Assembly: GCF_932294415.1 (NCBI RefSeq)
Contig: NC_065543.1
Location: forward strand, 1,748,976-1,812,975
Length of the DNA: 64,000 nucleotides
Direction of reading: 5' to 3'
DNA from: Quercus robur
Lineage: Eukaryota > Streptophyta > Magnoliopsida > Fagales > Fagaceae
Made by a program: the position numbers and the translations under genes. The notes under the pieces are model-generated. The model saw only the letters and a program-made list of their open reading frames with translations, was not told the DNA's origin and made no database searches. Numbering within the stretch: position 1 is the first letter of the stretch; every line of letters begins with the position of its first letter. Positions 1-12,244 of the stretch are shown piece after piece.

Positions 1-1358
1 GGCCAAGCATGGGTAAAGACGCAGACCAAGTCCAAACCCAATGTGGGACCTGCCAGCTTGCGGCAGATAGGGAGGAGAGTTATGCTGTGTTCATCAACGA
101 GGATTGGAGAAGCCCTTTCGTGCAGTACCTGGCAGAAAGCATCCTGCCATAAAGGCATAGTGAAAGGTACAAGCTTAAGAGGTTGGCAACACGTTACTTC
201 TTGCATAACACGGTCCTTTTCAAAAAAGGATATGACGGAGACCCTTTGAGGTGCTTGGGTCCTGAAGAGACTAAAGAAATGATAAAAGAAGTACATTCTG
301 GGGAATGTGGAGAACATCAGGGGAAGAAAAAGCTTTACAGGTGCCTGCTGCAGATGGACTACTACTGGCCAACCATGAAGAAAGATGAGGCAGAATTTGT
401 AAAGAAGTGTCACAGTTGTCAGGTACAAGTCAACTTAATTCATACCCATCCACAAGGCTTGCACAACATGGTCACCCCATGGCCCTTCCACACTTGGGGG
501 CTAGATTTGGTAGGGCCAGTCAACCCGCCATCACGTGGGTACATATAAATATTGGTAGTTACAGAATATTTTACTAAGTGGGCGAAAGCAGTACCACTCC
601 GCAAGGCCACAGGGGGAGCAGTGGCTAACTTCATCAAAGAAAATATAATTGTGAGGTTTAGGGTGCCCCACAAGATCATCAGCGACAATGGCACACTGTT
701 TGTCAACAGTGATGTGAAGAGAATGCTAGAGTTCTACCAAGTCAAGCACCACAGGTCATCACCCTATTACCCTTAAGGGAACGGGCAGGCAGAGGCAACA
801 AACAAAATTCTCATAAAGATCATCAGCAAGATGAGCCAAGAGTATGCGGAAGGATGGGCAATGCACCTGCTAGATGCTCTCTGAGCATACAGAAAATCAC
901 CAAAGTCAGCCACGGGCTTTTCACCCTTTTCCTTAGTCTACGGAATTGAAGTAGTGAGTCCGGCAGAAAAAGTGAGTCCGTCCCTAAGGGCTATGCAGAT
1001 GCGAGAAAAAGAAAAAGAGAGAGAAGTCTTCGCGGCAGAAAGGTTTGAAGACCTGGAAGAACTTGATGAAAAGAGGGAAGAAGCTCAGGAACGCAGCTGG
1101 AGATACAGGCAGAAGATGATTGAAGCCTACGGCAGGATGACCAAGGAAAAAGTGTTTGTGAAATGACAACTAGTGCTAAAAGTGGCAGACTATGTCAGGC
1201 GAGGTCTGGCAGGACCATCCGAGTTCGCACCTAATTGGGAGGGACCCCTTGTGATAAGAGAAGTGCATCAAAGTGGGTATTATCGCCTAACTCAAATGGA
1301 CGGCAAGGACTTGATGGACCCCATCAATGGAAAATGGCTGAAGCGTTATTTTGCTTAG
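1..1358 (+). pseudogene. Gypsy integrase region (fossil)
   Basis: Conceptual translation shows the integrase zinc-binding region (YWPTMKKD with CHSC near 355-420), the catalytic core with HTWGLDLVGP (about 495-530) and ISDNGT (about 680-700), and a basic C-terminal part that ends in a GPLVI...GYYRL chromodomain-less tail near 1240-1340. The order and spacing are those of Ty3/Gypsy integrases. The reading is broken in a few places, so this is a fossil. It is the 3' end of pol of the element spanning the start of the window. Confidence 0.85.
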
Positions 1359-2308
1359 AGAAGAAAGTTATGTGGTTGACCCCCCCCCCCTTTTCCTTAG
1401 TTGTTTGTTTATGTTTCCTTTTACTAAACTTTTTTCTTTTATTTCTCCAAGTGATTATGTCATAAAAGAAATTGTAACGTGCTTTCATGAGTATGTAATG
1501 AAAAAGTACGAAGTATTAGCATCATATCATAGCAATAGTAAAGAAAAAAAGCAGCAAAGTGTAGCATTATTACAAACCCAAACTATGGCAAACACAAGCC
1601 AAGTAACTACGGCAGGAAACATAAAAGTGTTCTGTATGACATAACAAGAACAGAGAAAACAAAGAAAAGGAAAGGAAACGGTGCTATCATCAATGAAGTC
1701 CAGTAATGAGACTCTGATCTCCAAAGTGACTGGGTCCACCAACGCTGAAAAGAAGACGCTCACGGTGACCCTCCAAATCAGTCACCTCCTTCTTCAAAAG
1801 CTCAATATGAGCGTCTATGGCCTCCACAGCTGGCTGGACTCTCCTCATGAAAAGGGCCTGGGCAACCTCACATAGATGCTCAAGAATGAACTCCACAGCG
1901 AAACCCACACTGATGAGCTCTTGTATCACGGCCTTCCACTACAGGATCCTCCCGGCAGAAATAGAGTCGATGAAATTATGCTCGATGTCATTCAGCACAC
2001 ATCCCAGCATCTGCAAGAAATGCTCCCTAGAAGAGCGGCCAAGGTGAAACTCCCGCATAAAATTGCCATGACGATTGTAGAGCATCACCAAGTGCGAGAC
2101 GCAGTCCTCAGGGACTCGGAAGCCATAAAAGTCCACGTAAGGAGGACCGGAAGCCCAGAAGTATGTCGAACCAAGGTCGTTAACCTTCGGCTGGTCAAAA
2201 CGGACAAAGAAAGATGCATCATCCGGGACGGCGGCAGAACTATTACCCGCCTCAAATTGGGAAGGGATAGTAGGAAGTGGGCCTATAAAACAAAAAAGGA
2301 GGGAAACA

Positions 2309-2346
<38 letters not shown>

Positions 2347-2423
2347 AAAGAAAAAAAAAGAATGACACGGGAAGAAAAGGCTTGTAGAAAAAGAAGATGA
2401 AATAAGAAGAAAAAATTTTTTTT
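1359..2423. other. linker between integrase and antisense gene of the Gypsy fossil
   Basis: No gene is recognised here. It holds a C run at about 1380-1390 and a long A run at 2310-2343. It also has several copies of the short word GGCAG(A/G), which recurs throughout this element. The minus strand reads open in places (about 1939-2430) and could be a 3' extension of the antisense gene, but I see no domain. Confidence 0.4.
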
Positions 2424-5400
2424 TTGCCAAAGTTACCAGGAATGGGGGCTACGAGTGTAGTAGAAGCAGGTACGGCAGGCACAGAAGAAACAGGGGTAGT
2501 AGGTACAGCTGAAACAGGTACTGAGGGTGCGGCAGGAATAGGTACTACGGGTGCGGCAGGAGCAGTCATTCCCACGCCTGCTGCAACTCCTGGCCCCTCA
2601 GAAGTTTCTGCAAGTGGGGAGATAAGTATGCAAATGAAACTCAAATACAGAAGAGAGATAAGGGAAAGGAGGATACATACCGATGAAGTCAGGATCGGGC
2701 GAAGCACTCTCCTCTTCATCAAAGTCGAAAATTCTCTTTTTCAGCACGGGTGCATCATCAGGATCCTCAAAAATGTCATCAGATCCCTCTGAAGATAAGT
2801 CCGGATCAGGACCACGGGTAGCGGAACCGGGAATGGAGGAAGGAGTAATAACAAGTGAAGCACTACCCTTTGTAACCTGGGAAATAGCTGCAAAAGGGTC
2901 ACTGGTCGAAATCACTAGCGGCAAAATGGGAGAAGTGGTTTTGGTCTGAACAGCAGCAGGAGGAATGACTCCCTCTGAAAGAGTGGGTCTCTCGGCAGGC
3001 AAGGGTGTAGTCTCACCAACCCCTTCGACATGAGTACCCTCTCTAGGTACCGGCTCGGCAGAAGGGGTAGGAGTTTTGGCAGGAGTCTTGTGTGCAGCAA
3101 GAGGAGCAGGCGTTGCTAATACCGCCTCGGCCCCATCAAAAAAGCCTTCCATAGGCACACCCATGGAGGCAGAAATCTCCTCGGCGGTGGGGCGATATAT
3201 GGACAAAGACTCAGGCTCCTCCTAAAAAGAAAATTTTTGTTAAGTAAATACAAAAAAAGGAGGGGGGCAAAAGACCCGTTGCGGATGTGTGCGAAAAAGA
3301 AAGAAGAAAGAAGTGGAGAAAAGGGACTCACCTCAGATTCAGGCTCATCGAGCAAAATGGGGCGGGTAATTGATGAGTCTTCCTTGTGCTTGGACTAAAA
3401 GGAAAGAAGCAAAAGAAATTGGCGAGTTAGCCGCGAAAAAAAAAAAATTAAGAAATTTTATAAAAAAAAAAAAAAAGGAAAAAAAAAGAGAGAGAAATAA
3501 CTTACCCTACGTTCAGTGGCAGATATGGGGTAAGGAGTAGTTTTCCTTTTGCTACCATGAGTCCTGCTGGCCAGCGGAGCACCTGCAGGAGGCAGTGGTG
3601 TGGCAGGCTTGGTCTTGTCGGCAGACTTGGGTTTGGCAAGTGCTTTCTTGCTCGGTGCAGAGAGATTAATTACCTTAACTTTTTTCTCCCAACTAGGGGG
3701 ATAGTCGCCAGCGTGCCAAAACCATCCTTTCTTCTTTGTGTCCCATTCAAAAATGACTAACCGGCTCTGTTTTCTAGCATACGCCAAAACGGATTTAGAG
3801 AGAAGCAGCAGGCGAGGGTTAACCGAGGCAACCGTGCTTAGCCCCTCAGGAGGAATAAGGGAGAAGCCACGACTCTACGCTAACTCAGCCACAAATGAAT
3901 CCATCACTGCATGCCAGTAACCGTGCATGGGAAAAGTGTAGACACCCTCCCTTAGCGAACCAGGAACTGTAACGGCGTTGAAGCGCTTCTTCCAAAAGTC
4001 AAAGGCAGTGTGCCGCAGGAAAGGACGGACTGAAGTAGGAGCTCCCATAAGGGAAGAAATGTCATCGGGGATGTCTTGATCCAATCCAAACTGTCTTCTC
4101 ACCCGGTTGGCAGGGTAGTGAACAAATCTAATGCCTTCATCGGCTAGGTAAGGCAGTCATCTGGCATTGGTAGCGGCAAGATAGGTAATCCCAGTCTCAT
4201 CAAAACCGACCAATGGGGTAGTAGTCCCAACGGTGTCAACAAACGAACCCATGACAGAGTCCGCACAAGTATAATCAGCACCCAAATTTCTATAGGCTCT
4301 CCAAGAGAAGCCCACACCCTCATCAAAAGATTCAACCACAGAATAGCCAATTGACTTCAAACCAGACCAACGAAAGGCAAGCGGGAAATCAGATTCAAAC
4401 CTGCCACAAAAATCGGTGATCACCCTCGGACAACTCTGGTACTTCTCTCTGGCAAACCGAGCGGGTCTACATTTTGTCAAGTATTGAGCACATTGCTCAA
4501 ACAACCACTGCTGAAGTATAGTGCAATGAATGGAAGAAGTGACAATGTGGCAGGACCCAGCTTGACTCTCATCATTACGGAGGATATCTAACTGAACATA
4601 CAAGTGCCCTAGGAACATAGGAGCCAGCGGCAGGCTCACCCCCGTAGATATTTTGATAGCCAAACGAAAATACAAAGGTTTTATGGCATAGTGGGGATGG
4701 GACCCAAAAACAAACTTGCAAAGCCAAAAAGCAATAAAGGCCGCACGGCGGGCAACAGCAGAAAACTTAGAGGAAGAATTAACCCAGTAAGACAACTTGG
4801 CGTTTCCGGTCATCCTTTTCCTCAGTTTAACCTCAATGGCCTCTTCCTCAGGAGAAAGCTCTAAGGCGGCAGGATCAGTATCGCCGAGAATGGGTAAAAG
4901 CAACTGGTTAGCCACGTCTTCGAGAGTCACGGTGAGTTCGCCGCAAAGAAAAAGAAGGTGTGGGTGGTGGTGCACCATCGCCGAACCAAATGACGGAGGT
5001 TATAGAGGTCCTGGAAGTTTGACAAACAACGAGACAAGACTATGGCCTTCAAAACGCCGGCCCGCTGCAATAAACCCATGAAACCCGTGTCGGAAAGCTC
5101 GCTGTCAACCTATTCCTTCAAACCCGAGGATGTGCTGGACCCAAACTCAAAATGAAAGGGCACAGGGAGCAAAACACCTTGGCGAATAGATAGATCAGGG
5201 ATTGAAGAGGCCAAAGGAGCTCAAGAAACGTCGGGGTCTCACCGGACAAGGGTAATCAATACACGGCCCGGCGGCGGCGGTACATACTCACCGGGGATTT
5301 TTGGGAAATGAGGGTTGATTTCATACCAAGGGTCGATTAAGGGAGCGCACTCGCTGTCAGGGTCGCGCTTCGCCTCCTTCTCAACGGACCGCTCTGAATC

Positions 5401-5493
5401 GGAACGTTCCACCTCCTTGGGAATGGCAGGAGAATCGGAAGCAACCGCCTTCCCTTTGCGGCAGGAAGAGCTCTGACTTTTCACCGGAGACAT
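2424..5493 (-). pseudogene. antisense plant mobile domain (PMD) gene carried by the Gypsy fossil
   Basis: On the strand opposite to pol, 4978-4157 encodes a typical plant mobile domain (Pfam PF10536-like): LTVTLEDVANQLLLPILGD, then FIAFWLCKFVFG, then SLPLAPMFLGHLYVQLD. A plausible start lies at 5493 (MSPVKSQSSSCRKGKAV, basic and Ser-rich). Toward the 3' end the minus strand encodes Pro/Ala-rich low-complexity segments (about 3200-2430) with a short VP-rich repeat. Related genes of this class are known both as host genes and as passengers of Gypsy and MULE elements. The parts are split by intron-like gaps. I treat it as element cargo and a fossil. Its function is unknown. Confidence 0.7.
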
Positions 5494-5910
5494 GGTGAAG
5501 AAATTTAGTCGAAGAAAGTGGGTATGGTTGTTTGAAAGGAAGAAGGAGAGTAAGAGACGGAAAATGTATGTTTTGGAAAAAGAAAGAGTTTGTGATTAAA
5601 GTGCAGAAGGATTCTTCCTTAAATACCCAGGTCATTAATATCAGCACGAAAGGAGGTGACGGGTCAGCCATCAGAAGGGAATGGAATTAATGAAGCGGCG
5701 GCTCTGTTTTGAAAATAACTACCAAACTGGGAAATTCAAAGAGATAACCCTGTTCGCGGCAGGAAGGAGAATATATGTATATGTGAGAAGGGGTCCACAG
5801 CTTAAAAAAAGAACAGCGAAACAAGAAGAAGAAGAAAAAAAAGAAGGGCAGAAACGCCTTTTCATTCACATATGAATCGCAGGAACGTTTCATATGTTCA
5901 GGGGGCTAAA

Positions 5911-7994
5911 TGTTGAGGGTCATTTGCGGAAGCCCAGGCAGGCAGAAAAGCCCAATGATAAGGGCCACAAAGAATTGACAAGATAAATAGCAAAAAAGTC
6001 CATTAGGCCCAAGCGGCAGGAATAATGGATCACAGGCCCAACAAAGAAATAAATGGGTCTTGAAGAGGCAAGCGGGCTCAAAGAAGCCAGGAAAGAAAGG
6101 AATAGCATCCCATGGGCAAAGTATGAGGTAGTAAAGTAAGAAAGGGCTGCCGCAGGCCCAAGGCAGTGCAAACTAACAGAGTAAGGGATTTATGGCAGGC
6201 CCATAAACCCCAAAGATAAGAATAAGGTAATTAGGCCGGGGAAGCCCAATGAAGTTAGTAAAAAGCTCATGGGAGTGTGGAATTAGCAAACGGGCCAAGG
6301 AAGCCCAAAGAAAGCAATCGGGCCATGGATGCCCAAAGGGAAGCCCAAAGGGACATAGGAGCCCATGGGTAGGAAACAAAACAGTGCCCATGACAGGCCA
6401 CTGAGAAAAGGGGTAAACGGCTGGCCCAAAAGGAGGTCTAGCAGGATTAAGTTATTATGGCAGGAATAACAATTCAACGTGGCAGGCAATAAAGAAAATC
6501 AAAAGTGGGCCAAAGCAGTGTAAAGCCCATCATCATACGAAGCCTAGCTCCTGAATGGAGCGAAAAACCAAAGGAAAGCCCACATGAAAGGCCAGTAAAT
6601 GCAGATAGAGAGTCTCCAGGTCGTGGCAGACGCATGAGCAGCAGGCAGACTCTTGGACAAATTTGAAAGGGAAGCACGTGCAAGGCCCAGGCACCACCAG
6701 CCTGTACCCAGTCAATATAGGACATGGTGGGGCCATGGGTTAGAGGTAAGAGGTAAAGGGGGTATGGTTTGGTGGTGGGGAGAGGGGAAAGGATCTATTT
6801 GCGGCTCCTGCCCAAGCCCCTTTTGGGAGGTACGTCCTGCTGGGATGATAGACCATCCAAAAGAGGCAAGCTTGAGGGGGAGCCGTTGGGTGCATGCTCT
6901 AAGAGTAGAGAGAGAAGACATTAATATCGTGGCAGGAAGAAATGCTACGATACACAGAGGGATAAAACAAATCTGCCTCTGTCTGGCGAGGGTGGATGTC
7001 ACACAGTGTGGTCGGCAAGTACACCCAGACCAGACAAAGGCGGTTAAGGGGTAAAACGGTAAAACACTAGTCACGGCAGGCGCTATAAAAAGGGTCTTGC
7101 CGTGCCCTGTAGCAAGGGAGGAAAAACAGAGGATACTTTCGGGAGTGAAAGGAAAAAACAAAGTAAGAAGAAAAGAAAAAAGATAAGAAAGAAAACAGAA
7201 AAGAAAAGAAAGAAAAACTAAGAAAAAGAAGAGTTGGTTCAATAGGGCATGCATCCATAGATCGTTTTCCCTCTCTCCCCCTTTAAATCCTATCTTCTTC
7301 CAAAACGCAAACAAGGACTCTCTTTCTTTTGGGCAATAACCATTCAGGTCCGACTCCTTCAAAGCCATTAATCCCCACAGTAGGATCTTTTTCCTGAGGG
7401 GGTTATTTGCATTGAGAAGAGGCATTCTTTCCTCTTTGGCTTTGCTGCGGCAGACTAAGCTTAAAACTTAATTTATGCCTATTTAAATTAGTCAGTATTA
7501 TTTTCTTCTTTTTTCTCTAGGATTGATATCATTGTGACTATAATCATGCTTTATTAGTAGGGAATACACAGCTGCTTATTTAAATAAGTCAAAGTACTCT
7601 ATTTTAGTTATTATTATATATGTCTGCCATAACATGTCTGCAACAGTTCAACCTGCCATAACTCATCTGCAACAGTTCTGCTCGCCATAAATTTGCTCCT
7701 GGCAAACCAGGCATAAGTTTGTGCACAAACTGGCCCAAGTTGAGTTACAATTGGACTGGCCCCAGCTCCCTTACTCAGAAACACTAGAGCCCATCACCGT
7801 AGGAGGCTGCCCAGCCCATTACCGCAGAAGGGCAGCCCAACATACCATACCACACAAGAGAAGGCCCCTACAAAGAGCAAGTGATCTTCAGTTTGAACAC
7901 ACTCATATTCCATTAAATTCATAGTTTCTTAATAGTTTTAGAATTTGAGACAATTAATAATTAATCATATTCACATTACTTAAGTTTCCCGACA
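5911..7994 (+). repeat. 3' LTR of the Gypsy fossil, with polypurine tract just upstream
   Basis: A purine-rich stretch (GGGGGCTAAA, 5901-5910) precedes TGTTGAGGG at 5911, and the LTR would end at CCCGACA (7994), giving TGT...ACA ends. The interior has no recognisable gene. Its length of about 2.1 kb is within the range for Tat elements. The end was placed where similarity to the duplicated flank (33460 and 33838 onward) begins, so it may be off by a few bases. Confidence 0.65.
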
Positions 7995-7997
7995 TTT

Positions 7998-9300
7998 TTC
8001 TTTTAAGTTTCACGCATAGGAGAATGTACAGAGTGTGAAATCCTAAATGGTTGAATTTTGAAGATGATATGCCTAACCCCATGCCATGAAGTCTATGGGT
8101 GTGCATGAATGTCAACGCACATCACATGGGTAGCTAACTAACATTGCATGCAACAGGGAAACCCTGAAACAAGGTCCAAAACAGTGAGTAGATTGTGTTG
8201 CCAATGTATTGAAGACTGAACTCAGAAAATTAATTGGTTTATAATATATTCTTTAGCAAAAGACCATGCATTTTGTCTGCTCATTGGCCAAGCCGGGTAC
8301 AACTAGGAATTTTGGGTCCTTGTGGAAATGCAAGCATGTCCTTGCTTGTGCATGTGAGCAACATTAAATGCAAATATTGCGTTAGAGATTAACAAACTCT
8401 ATTCCCCTATTTTTACTAATATTTAAAGGATAGAAATTAAGCAATCATTTTCCCAAAAAAAAAAAAAACAAAAAGCAGAGATCATTGAAATAAGGAACAG
8501 ATGATTTTGAGGGGATCAATCTAAATTAAAGTGGCATGCACTACGGGCCGGATACCATAATCATGGAGGAAATCTATCTAGCTTTAAGTAAAAAATAGTA
8601 TATGTTCCATATTTAAAATTAAAAAATAAAAAATAAAAATATTATGTGGGTCATGCTTACTTTACTCTTAGAGCGATTCTTAATAAAGTATTTTAAGAAA
8701 ATTTTGACACTCTTTTTATAAGAAATGTAAAAAAAATCAAAAGAATAAATTGTTTTTTTTTTCTTTATAAAAAGTTTCTTTAGAGCATCCGTTAACTTCT
8801 CCCATAATTTATATATTCCTTGATGAACGTTGAGAGAAAACTTCTCCAATCATTATCAATTGATCATCACATGGGATTGAATTCTTTATTTTTATTTTTA
8901 TTTTTTTGTGTTAGGAAAAACCAGTGGCTAAGGAACTTTATCACATGATTAGTCATTAGTATATTAATCTTTCATTTATTCATACGAAACTGTTCATCAT
9001 TGAACATGAGATTGAAGTGTCACAATATTCCCATTATTTTGAAATTAGTATCCAAATTCCAAAATCCTTTCCAACGTTAGCACGTTAATCATTAAACTCA
9101 ATAAATAAATTCCTAAAATAAATCTTTTGTTCACACAATGCTTACATTTGTGGAATAGTTTGAGTCTTCATTAAATTAAACATTTTTTTAGAGCTAAATA
9201 AGTAATTTTGTATTCTTAATTATCATAATTCTATTCACTCTTTTTTTTAGAAGAATAAGTCTATTCACTCTATTATGTTATTTTTTGATATACTATAATT
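7998..9300. repeat. segmental duplicon, copy A (left part)
   Basis: This tract is similar along its length to 33838-35345 (copy B) and 36546-37500 (copy C). Shared landmarks are 'gtgtgcatgaat', 'catgcaacagggaaaccct', 'gtattgaagactgaact', 'agaccat' and 'ttgaacatga'. It lies about 9 kb upstream of polygalacturonase gene 1, as copy C lies upstream of gene 2. No gene was found in it. Small open frames here are AT-rich chance frames. Confidence 0.8.
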
Positions 9301-10672
9301 ATCATAAGTTCCGATCCCATGTTCGCACTGTTAATGGACCATGCAAAAATGACAATGTGATGCAGGTAGCTTGGGTATTTCACATATTCCAGGAGTATTT
9401 TACTAGTTTCGTATTAGGAAAAAAAAAATGATTTGATTATCAAAGTCTTTAACGTGGGTCCTAAAAAATAATAATTAAAAAAAAAAAAGTAATGCTAGAG
9501 ATACAAAAAAATTTACAAACTGCTGATGTGGTGAGTCATTATTGATAAATGAAGAAATGATGTTACTGGTGAGCATGAAAATTGATAAGTTCACATGGCT
9601 AAAAAAGACTTTTTTTTTTTTTTTTTTTAATTTGAAGAGGATGCTATAAAAGGCCAATTGATCATCCAGAATATGTTGTTGACTATATAATTTCCTAACT
9701 TTTGAATTGTATATCCATACCATGAACCTTTAAAGCAAATGTCGTGAAACTTAAATAAATCTTTGACAAAATTAGGTATTGTTCCTGTATTTCTGGTTCA
9801 CATGGCTTACTGATCGGATTGATTTAACATTCAATCAAATTCACAAATAGAATTATGCCGCCTGGAAGCTTAAGAGGTCCCCCAAAATCAGCCCGGAAGT
9901 CATGGAAGCAATCAAAACCAGGAGTCATTGATTAACATTCTATCAATTATATTCACGAAAGCAAGAATATATATATATCCAAGTTTTGAATGATTGAATC
10001 ACATTGGAGTCTCCACATCCATCATGGGCTACTGGATTAAACTTATAATATTGGGATAAAGAAATGGAATAAGCCACAATAAGCCTTCAAAGTTTCGAAG
10101 ATTCATTAGAGTATTTCTTTCGCATATGCTTGTGTCGGACCTGTTGGTATTGGCCAAAAAAAGGGGCTGTGCTTTCTGTTTATACCAAAACATATGGGTA
10201 AAATGCCTTGGACTGGAAAGACAAAGATATGAAGAATAGGTCTTTAGCTCGTGAAATCAAACTAGATTAGGACTTAAATGGTGAAATTATTCGGTCTATT
10301 AGGAGAACTGTTGAAATGGTTCTTCCAACTAATAAACAATACCATTTATGCAAGTGTGTAAGTTAACTTCCCAATCAGTATACGAAAAAAATTCACCAAA
10401 AAATATCAAATTTGCATAAGTTCTAACGTTTTATTAGTTGAGAGGATTAGAGAGAACCATCGGCAATCTTTCGGTGGACAAGACCTTTTACAGTTGGACT
10501 AAAAAAAAAAAATACCTTTACAGTTATAGACGGTTTAGATATGATAAACAATAGCTTTATCAAAAAGATATGATAAACAATGATTAAGTATGTAGACCAT
10601 TATGATATTGAAAAGAGGAGGTTAGAAAGGCCGCCGATTTCTTCTCCATTTTCTGCTCCGCATGTCACGTCT
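9301..10672. other. intergenic, part of duplicon A, no gene seen
   Basis: AT-rich DNA with T and A runs (for example 9610-9629). The right end (about 10527-10672) is similar to 40880-41070 of copy C, including the shared word TTTTCTGCTCC and the 'catgtcacgtct' junction where the LINE begins. I see no open frame with coding character. Confidence 0.5.
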
Positions 10673-10747
10673 CCAAGGCTAGTGGGGTTTTTTCCAGGGG
10701 TCAGGGAAACAGTGAGAAGTTTTGAAAGGTGAACAGGGAAGGGAGAA

Positions 10748-12244
10748 ATGGAAGACCTCACGCAGAGTTGGAGCCGTTTGACTCTAACTGATAGGGAGGG
10801 GCCAGGATGCCGTCTAACGGCTACTGACAGCTTAGATGAATTCTCCATCTTAGCAAAGTTTTACACGAAAAGAAATCTAAGCATTGATGCCATTGCACGA
10901 ACCTTCAACCCAATTTGGAGGGCTCGCAATGGTTTCAAAATCCAAAATTACGGAGATCACATGGTTTTATTCACTTTTGATAATAAGAATGATGTCGATA
11001 GAATCATAGCGAGCGAGCCATGGAGTTTTGACAAACATCTGGTGGCGATGAAGAAATACGATAAAGAAATGCCAATAGAGGAGATTAAATTTGAAAGAGC
11101 GAGCTTTTGGGTTCAACTACATGGTATACCACCAAAATACATGACAAAAGAAGCGGCTTTAAAGATCAGTGGAGTGATCGGGGAAGTCACCATTCCCAAA
11201 GAGTTCAAGGAAATTGATGGAGGGAGTTTTCTTCGTTTACGAGTGAGCATAGACTTATCTCTACCTTTATGTCGCGGCAGACTCATTTCTTTAGAGAATG
11301 GGAAGCAAGTTTGGATCAGTTTCAAGTATGAACGACTTCCAAATGTGTGCTATTGGTGCGGGCGTCTTACACATGATGACAAGGAGTGTGACAAATGGAT
11401 TGATAGTGAAGGTACCCTTAAGCCAGAGGACAGACAGTTTGGTCCAGTTTTACGAGCTTCAGCTTTCACACCAACAAGAAAAATGGGACTGACGGTGCCG
11501 GGATACTACTCGTCACGAAAGAAGGCTGAGACAAGCATTGCCACTACACCTATGGAGGAAGAGGTGACTGCAAATGGGGAACAACCGGCGATGATCATAA
11601 CGGAAAATGTTCAGGCAGATGGCCGGAGTGAAACAGCTGGAGTAACGTCCACCTTGGAGCTGAAGTGTAACGCACAAAAGAATAAATGCGTGGCGGATTC
11701 AAAGGGGAGAGATAGTAATTATGGTCCGGAAAAAAATAATAAATCAGATTTGAATGCAGAGCCGTTGCTTGACCTTCAGCAGCATGAATGTCAAATACAT
11801 TCAATTACCATCAATACCGATTCAGCCAATCAATCGAATTATGAGGAATTTAATACGGAATCAAAGGAGCATAATGGGGCATTGAAAACACGAGGCAATA
11901 GAAAGGAAACGGTCCAAAATTCAGGGGATTGTAAAACACGTGCCAACAACACAGACTTATGCAAGGAAATTTTAAGTGACACACGTGACCAACCCAAGTC
12001 AGCTAGGGCTTCCAATCCAAGTCCAACCACAACACGTAGCCTCACCACTTGGACACGGAAAAAACGGCAAACTTCAAACACAGCAGCCCCGGTTTCAGAG
12101 CTTTGTCTGGTAAAAAAACGTGGAATACTTGACTCAAGCGCAGCATTTGAAGGTCCCAACAAACGGCAACAGATTTCTCAAAGTGGCAATGATGAAAATT
12201 TTGAATTGGCGGAGGCTGCTCATCAGCCCCGCCAGGGACGATGA
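10748..12244 (+). CDS. LINE ORF1 protein (DUF4283 plus CCHC zinc knuckle)
   Basis: 498 residues. Residues about 30-190 form the DUF4283 region found in plant LINE ORF1 proteins (FNPIWRARNGFKIQNYG, EPWSFDKHLVAMKKYD, FWVQLHGIPPKY). A zinc knuckle CYWCGRLTHDDKEC follows at residues 201-214 (zf-CCHC_4 type). The remainder to the C-terminus is polar, Ser/Thr/Asn-rich and probably disordered. The family role is RNA binding and assembly of the retrotransposition particle. The stop codon overlaps the ORF2 start in an ATGA arrangement, which suggests translational coupling. The frame has no internal stop. Confidence 0.92.
   Translation: MEDLTQSWSRLTLTDREGPGCRLTATDSLDEFSILAKFYTKRNLSIDAIARTFNPIWRARNGFKIQNYGDHMVLFTFDNKNDVDRIIASEPWSFDKHLVAMKKYDKEMPIEEIKFERASFWVQLHGIPPKYMTKEAALKISGVIGEVTIPKEFKEIDGGSFLRLRVSIDLSLPLCRGRLISLENGKQVWISFKYERLPNVCYWCGRLTHDDKECDKWIDSEGTLKPEDRQFGPVLRASAFTPTRKMGLTVPGYYSSRKKAETSIATTPMEEEVTANGEQPAMIITENVQADGRSETAGVTSTLELKCNAQKNKCVADSKGRDSNYGPEKNNKSDLNAEPLLDLQQHECQIHSITINTDSANQSNYEEFNTESKEHNGALKTRGNRKETVQNSGDCKTRANNTDLCKEILSDTRDQPKSARASNPSPTTTRSLTTWTRKKRQTSNTAAPVSELCLVKKRGILDSSAAFEGPNKRQQISQSGNDENFELAEAAHQPRQGR

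Larger units (their letters stand above)
1..7994 (+). mobile_element. Tat-lineage Ty3/Gypsy LTR retrotransposon fossil, 3' half
   Basis: The left part lies outside the window. Parts seen in order are integrase (1-1358, plus strand), a linker, a gene on the opposite strand with a plant mobile domain (2424-5493), a polypurine tract just before 5911, and a 3' LTR (5911-7994). An extra antisense gene between integrase and the 3' LTR is a known arrangement in Tat/Retand-type Gypsy elements. The right border was set by comparison: from about 7998 the sequence matches duplicon copy B at 33460 and 33838 onward. The element is broken, with a handful of breaks in the visible coding part. Its age cannot be estimated because the 5' LTR is not in the window. 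Confidence 0.85.

Noticed and set aside
2252-2722. Secreted or membrane protein suggested by a Phe/Ser-rich frame
   Set aside because: The hydrophobic runs come from homopolymer A/T tracts in the linker of the Gypsy fossil.
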